From Bacteroidota bacterium (GTDB lineage: Bacteria; Bacteroidota; Bacteroidia; Bacteroidales; B39-G9), in the NCBI GenBank assembly GCA_003648455.1, contig QMPG01000161.1, forward strand, positions 1-7,116: 7,116 nt of DNA. The letters are read 5' to 3'. Shown here piece after piece: positions 6,875 to 7,116 of the stretch. Both the position numbers and the translations under genes were made by a program. The notes beneath the pieces were generated by a model. That model searched no databases. It had not been told where the DNA came from and worked only from the letters and a program-made list of their open reading frames with translations. Every line of letters begins with the position of its first letter. The stretch's first letter is position 1.

Positions 6875-7077
6875 TTAACCCGAAAAGTTCATAATTTTTC
6901 TACGCTTAAGAATTACTAACAAATTTGGGGCTTTTAAAACCCCAAATTTGAGCACTTCTAATGCGGGATTTGCTTGCGTGAGCTTACCGACAGCTGGCGG
7001 TTCGGTTCCCGTTTTACTTTCCACTATCCATCGCTAATTCATGCAAAAACGAGGTGAATTGCATGAAAGCGGGTTAA
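6875..7077. repeat. Dispersed hairpin-rich element, copy 2 (203 bp)
   Basis: This is the second copy of the element at 4966-5144, in the same orientation, with the same TTAACCCG (6875-6882) and CGGGTTAA (7070-7077) ends. It carries an extra hairpin, AAATTTGGGG (6921-6930) with CCCCAAATTT (6940-6949), that copy 1 lacks. The terminal hairpin CATGCAA/TTGCATG (7040-7065) encloses a 12-base loop that is the reverse complement, with small changes, of the copy 1 loop. The central palindrome has one mismatch (ACCGAC...GGCGGT). Long runs identical to copy 1 include 7013-7039 and 6888-6916. It occupies most of the 335-bp tail after gltX and begins 16 bp beyond the gltX terminator. No coding potential is seen. 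Confidence 0.85.
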
Positions 7078-7116
7078 AACGCGGCTAATAATAAATCAAT
7101 ATCGCGAGAAGGCAAA

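Noticed and set aside
4966..7077. Composite transposon carrying gltX
   Set aside because: There is no transposase, the repeats are not insertion sequences, gltX base composition is like its neighbours, and no target duplication is visible outside the outer ends.
4964..7081. Integron attC sites around gltX as a gene cassette
   Set aside because: Copy 1 has ATTTAAC at its left end (4964-4970) and GTTAAGT at its right end, which fit RYYYAAC and GTTRRRY, but copy 2 breaks both motifs. The elements are longer than usual attC sites and contain several independent hairpins rather than one imperfect palindrome, and no integrase is in view.

Overview
The window looks like chromosomal DNA of a low-GC member of the Bacteroidota, probably an uncultured Bacteroidales-like lineage. 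The signs are promoters of the TAnnTTTG type, A/T-rich leaders with little Shine-Dalgarno signal, a glutamyl-tRNA synthetase with the FPVFP-type insertion I associate with Bacteroidota, and a triple-Tyr (Y_Y_Y) sensor domain fused to a cyclase. I could run no database search, so the lineage is an inference.

Layout. Positions 1-1659 (minus strand) hold most of a membrane-anchored receptor: signal peptide, Y_Y_Y domain, one membrane helix, coiled coil, class III nucleotide cyclase and HD domain. It runs off the left edge. Divergent from it, 1832-2662 is a tandem universal stress protein. Next come an M16 zinc peptidase (2775-3995) and, 36 bp on, an O-methyltransferase (4032-4670), probably one operon. 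That operon meets a minus-strand tRNA pair, Gly(GCC) then Leu(UAA), head-on at a shared two-way terminator (4678-4710). gltX follows at 5255-6781 on the plus strand, with its own -7 box and a strong terminator.

The two longest gene-free stretches (4892-5254 and 6782-7116) are largely filled by two same-orientation copies of a 179/203 bp dispersed element, bounded by TTAACCCG and CGGGTTAA and packed with hairpins, with gltX between them. The copies differ mainly at hairpins. One hairpin loop is inverted between copies, another hairpin is present in only one copy, and several stems stay paired through G·T (G·U) changes when read on the plus strand. This element is the most novel-looking thing in the window. 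The last bases, 7078-7116, show nothing I can call.

Functionally the genes are a mixed housekeeping and signalling set: translation (two tRNAs and GluRS), stress response (Usp), proteolysis and methylation (M16 and methyltransferase), and transmembrane signalling (cyclase-HD). Apart from the M16-methyltransferase pair and the tRNA pair, I see no evidence that they form one pathway.
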